NCBI RefSeq assembly: GCF_028453695.1
Contig: NC_135775.1
Span: forward strand, 9,936,046-10,000,045
Reading direction: 5' to 3'
Source of the DNA: Augochlora pura
Lineage: Eukaryota; Arthropoda; Insecta; Hymenoptera; Halictidae
Length of the DNA stretch: 64,000 bases
Both the position numbers and the translations under genes were made by a program. Within the stretch, counting starts at the first letter, position 1, and every line of letters starts with the position of its first letter. The notes under the pieces are model-generated. The model made no database searches. It worked only from the letters and a program-made list of their open reading frames with translations, and had not been told where the DNA came from. Positions 62,483-64,000 of the stretch are shown in pieces.

Positions 62483-64000
62483 TTTCCCGTCTCAACCGAC
62501 TTCTCCCGAGAAGTTCGGAACGATCCGGTTGCCGCCGGTTGCGCCAGGTATTCCTTACCGGCAAATTGAGTTCCGGCGATTTCGTTAACGTCAGCACTTT
62601 GCTGACCGGCCACGATTTCTTGTAATCGAGACGATTAATCGAGGCGACGTGGATCGCGTCGCCGCCGCGCCTCGGAATAGCAGCGTGACGATATCTAGGA
62701 ACGGTGTCCTTGGCGACACTTCTTCGGTAAAAATGATCGCAGTAGTTACAAAACAACTGTATCTTCATTGCGTTAACGCCGGAACCGTTGAAGTTCCCTT
62801 GCGAGAAATTGTTAAGTAAATTGGTTTGTTCGCGCACGTGTCCCCGATAGGAGCCGATGGAAACTGCAATGGAGGAGTTCCTGTACTTCTAGCGTTGATT
62901 CGTAAATGCAATCATACCGCTCTCAAAGTAACGTGAAAGTATCTGTTATGGAATACTTTTCAAGATTATCGTAGTTACAATTGTAACTAGATAGTGCTGT
63001 TGTTGAATATTTCTAAATAACTAATGACTTTTAAAATATTTATCAGACAATGAAAAATTCTAGTACACAATAAGGAACGCTATGTTTTAGCTGAGAAACG
63101 CCCTGTTTGTATAAACATTTTGTTTAAACCTAATTGCTATATAAACAGTATTTCTGCGTGTGAGTTTATAGAGAACAATATTTAAAAATATAGGTTCAAA
63201 TACTCACAAGGCAAGGTTATCCATTCAGCGGTATTGGCTATCTCTTAAAAACTTGCAACTTTGTTATAACACGAACTATTGTTATTTCTTCGCAGCAATT
63301 ACATTCGCTGGAAACAGTTAGCCGAGTAACAGGAATGCTAACGAAACTAGTAAATTTTATACCGTAATCAAATTGTAACTTGTTTAGGACTCGGAGGATC
63401 TTTAAGAAGGGTATTATACATTCAGTGAATTACCGCGGCAACTGCAGCCAGTAGACATAATCTTCCGCGAGCACCTCGCGGCGTTAGCGGAGCAAAGAAA
63501 TCGCCAGCCTTGGAAATGTAAATTGGAAAATGACTGTAAGCAGCGACGAAAGATTAAGCAAATTTTGTGAATTATAAGCTGTTGGCTCCCGGCAGGAATT
63601 ATTTACTGTACCTCGCTTAACGAGCATTACAGTCTAGCGAAGTCGGTTTAAAAACTCAGCACAACACTTGGTTAGCTGACCCCGCAAGATTTCAAACAAA
63701 TATCATTAGCTCGAAAGTATCCGCTACCCCGGGCATTTGGTCGGAATCGCGAGCACAGGGCAAATATTAACGTTGCAAGCAAACGCGAGAACTCGAAAAA
63801 GAATACGTGTTGAAAAAAGAAGAGTAAAGAAACGGAATGAAATAGTTGACCTAAAACGCTCGAGGATCGTTGACATAACCGTCGATTGTTTGAATCGCTT
63901 TATTATAAATTGTAACACTTTCTGCGACACACCAGACTTCTTTGATAGTCTTTTCACCTCGTTCAGAATCTCTACTGTCGCCGAAGTTCATGGCTTATCT

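Larger units (their letters stand above)
60600..64000. other. Non-coding right end of the window
   Basis: GC-rich patches at 60600-61330 and 62060-62850 have overlapping open frames on both strands with no known domain. The rest is AT-rich. No exon is supported. Confidence 0.4.

Noticed and set aside
1..64000. Search by eye for CRISPR arrays, tRNA/rRNA genes, known insect miRNAs, bacterial operons or viral genes
   Set aside because: No direct-repeat/spacer array, no convincing tRNA T-loop context, no familiar miRNA seed with hairpin, and no gene clusters seen. A covariance-model scan would be needed to exclude small RNAs.

Overview
The window looks like nuclear DNA from an insect, most likely a hymenopteran. 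Coding sequence is sparse and split into short exons with GT-AG introns. The background is AT-rich with CpG-rich patches of 0.4-1.3 kb, and there are long GA/CT microsatellites and a decayed Tc1-type transposon. The order is inferred from overall character only; no sequence search was possible.

Only the first 6 kb holds genes I can name. The 3' part of a short-chain dehydrogenase/reductase gene (SDR9C-like: beta-hydroxybutyrate, retinol or 17-beta-hydroxysteroid dehydrogenase relatives) runs on the + strand in three exons from 1278 to 3456, with a poly(A) signal at 3536. Its N-terminal coenzyme-binding part is missing or only hinted at near the left edge. It is followed 0.8 kb later, on the same strand, by a complete three-exon gene for a secreted NPC2/ML-domain lipid-binding protein (4275-5879), with a TATA-like/initiator pair upstream.

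From 5.9 kb to the right edge I recognise no conserved protein domain apart from one transposase. At 12.55-13.12 kb a CpG-rich stretch ends in a short ATG exon (MASKGKLATE) with a usable splice donor; it could be the first exon of a gene with very long introns. Similar promoter-like CpG-rich patches lie at 40.6-41.9 kb and 52.4-53.26 kb.

Repeats explain much of the rest. A 1479-bp Tc1/mariner element (19124-20602) has 93-bp inverted ends and a broken DD34E transposase. At least ten scattered copies of a roughly 35-bp motif (TAGACTGTGG followed by ATTTTTATGCAAAAT) look like ends of an old element. Four AT-rich fold-back blocks are built from TTCGAATAA. There is also a 22-bp minisatellite and several GA/CT, CTCGA, CTT and ATA tracts. 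I found no CRISPR array, operon, tRNA, rRNA or recognisable new system; the most interesting unexplained signals are the two dispersed repeat families and the orphan 5' exon candidates.
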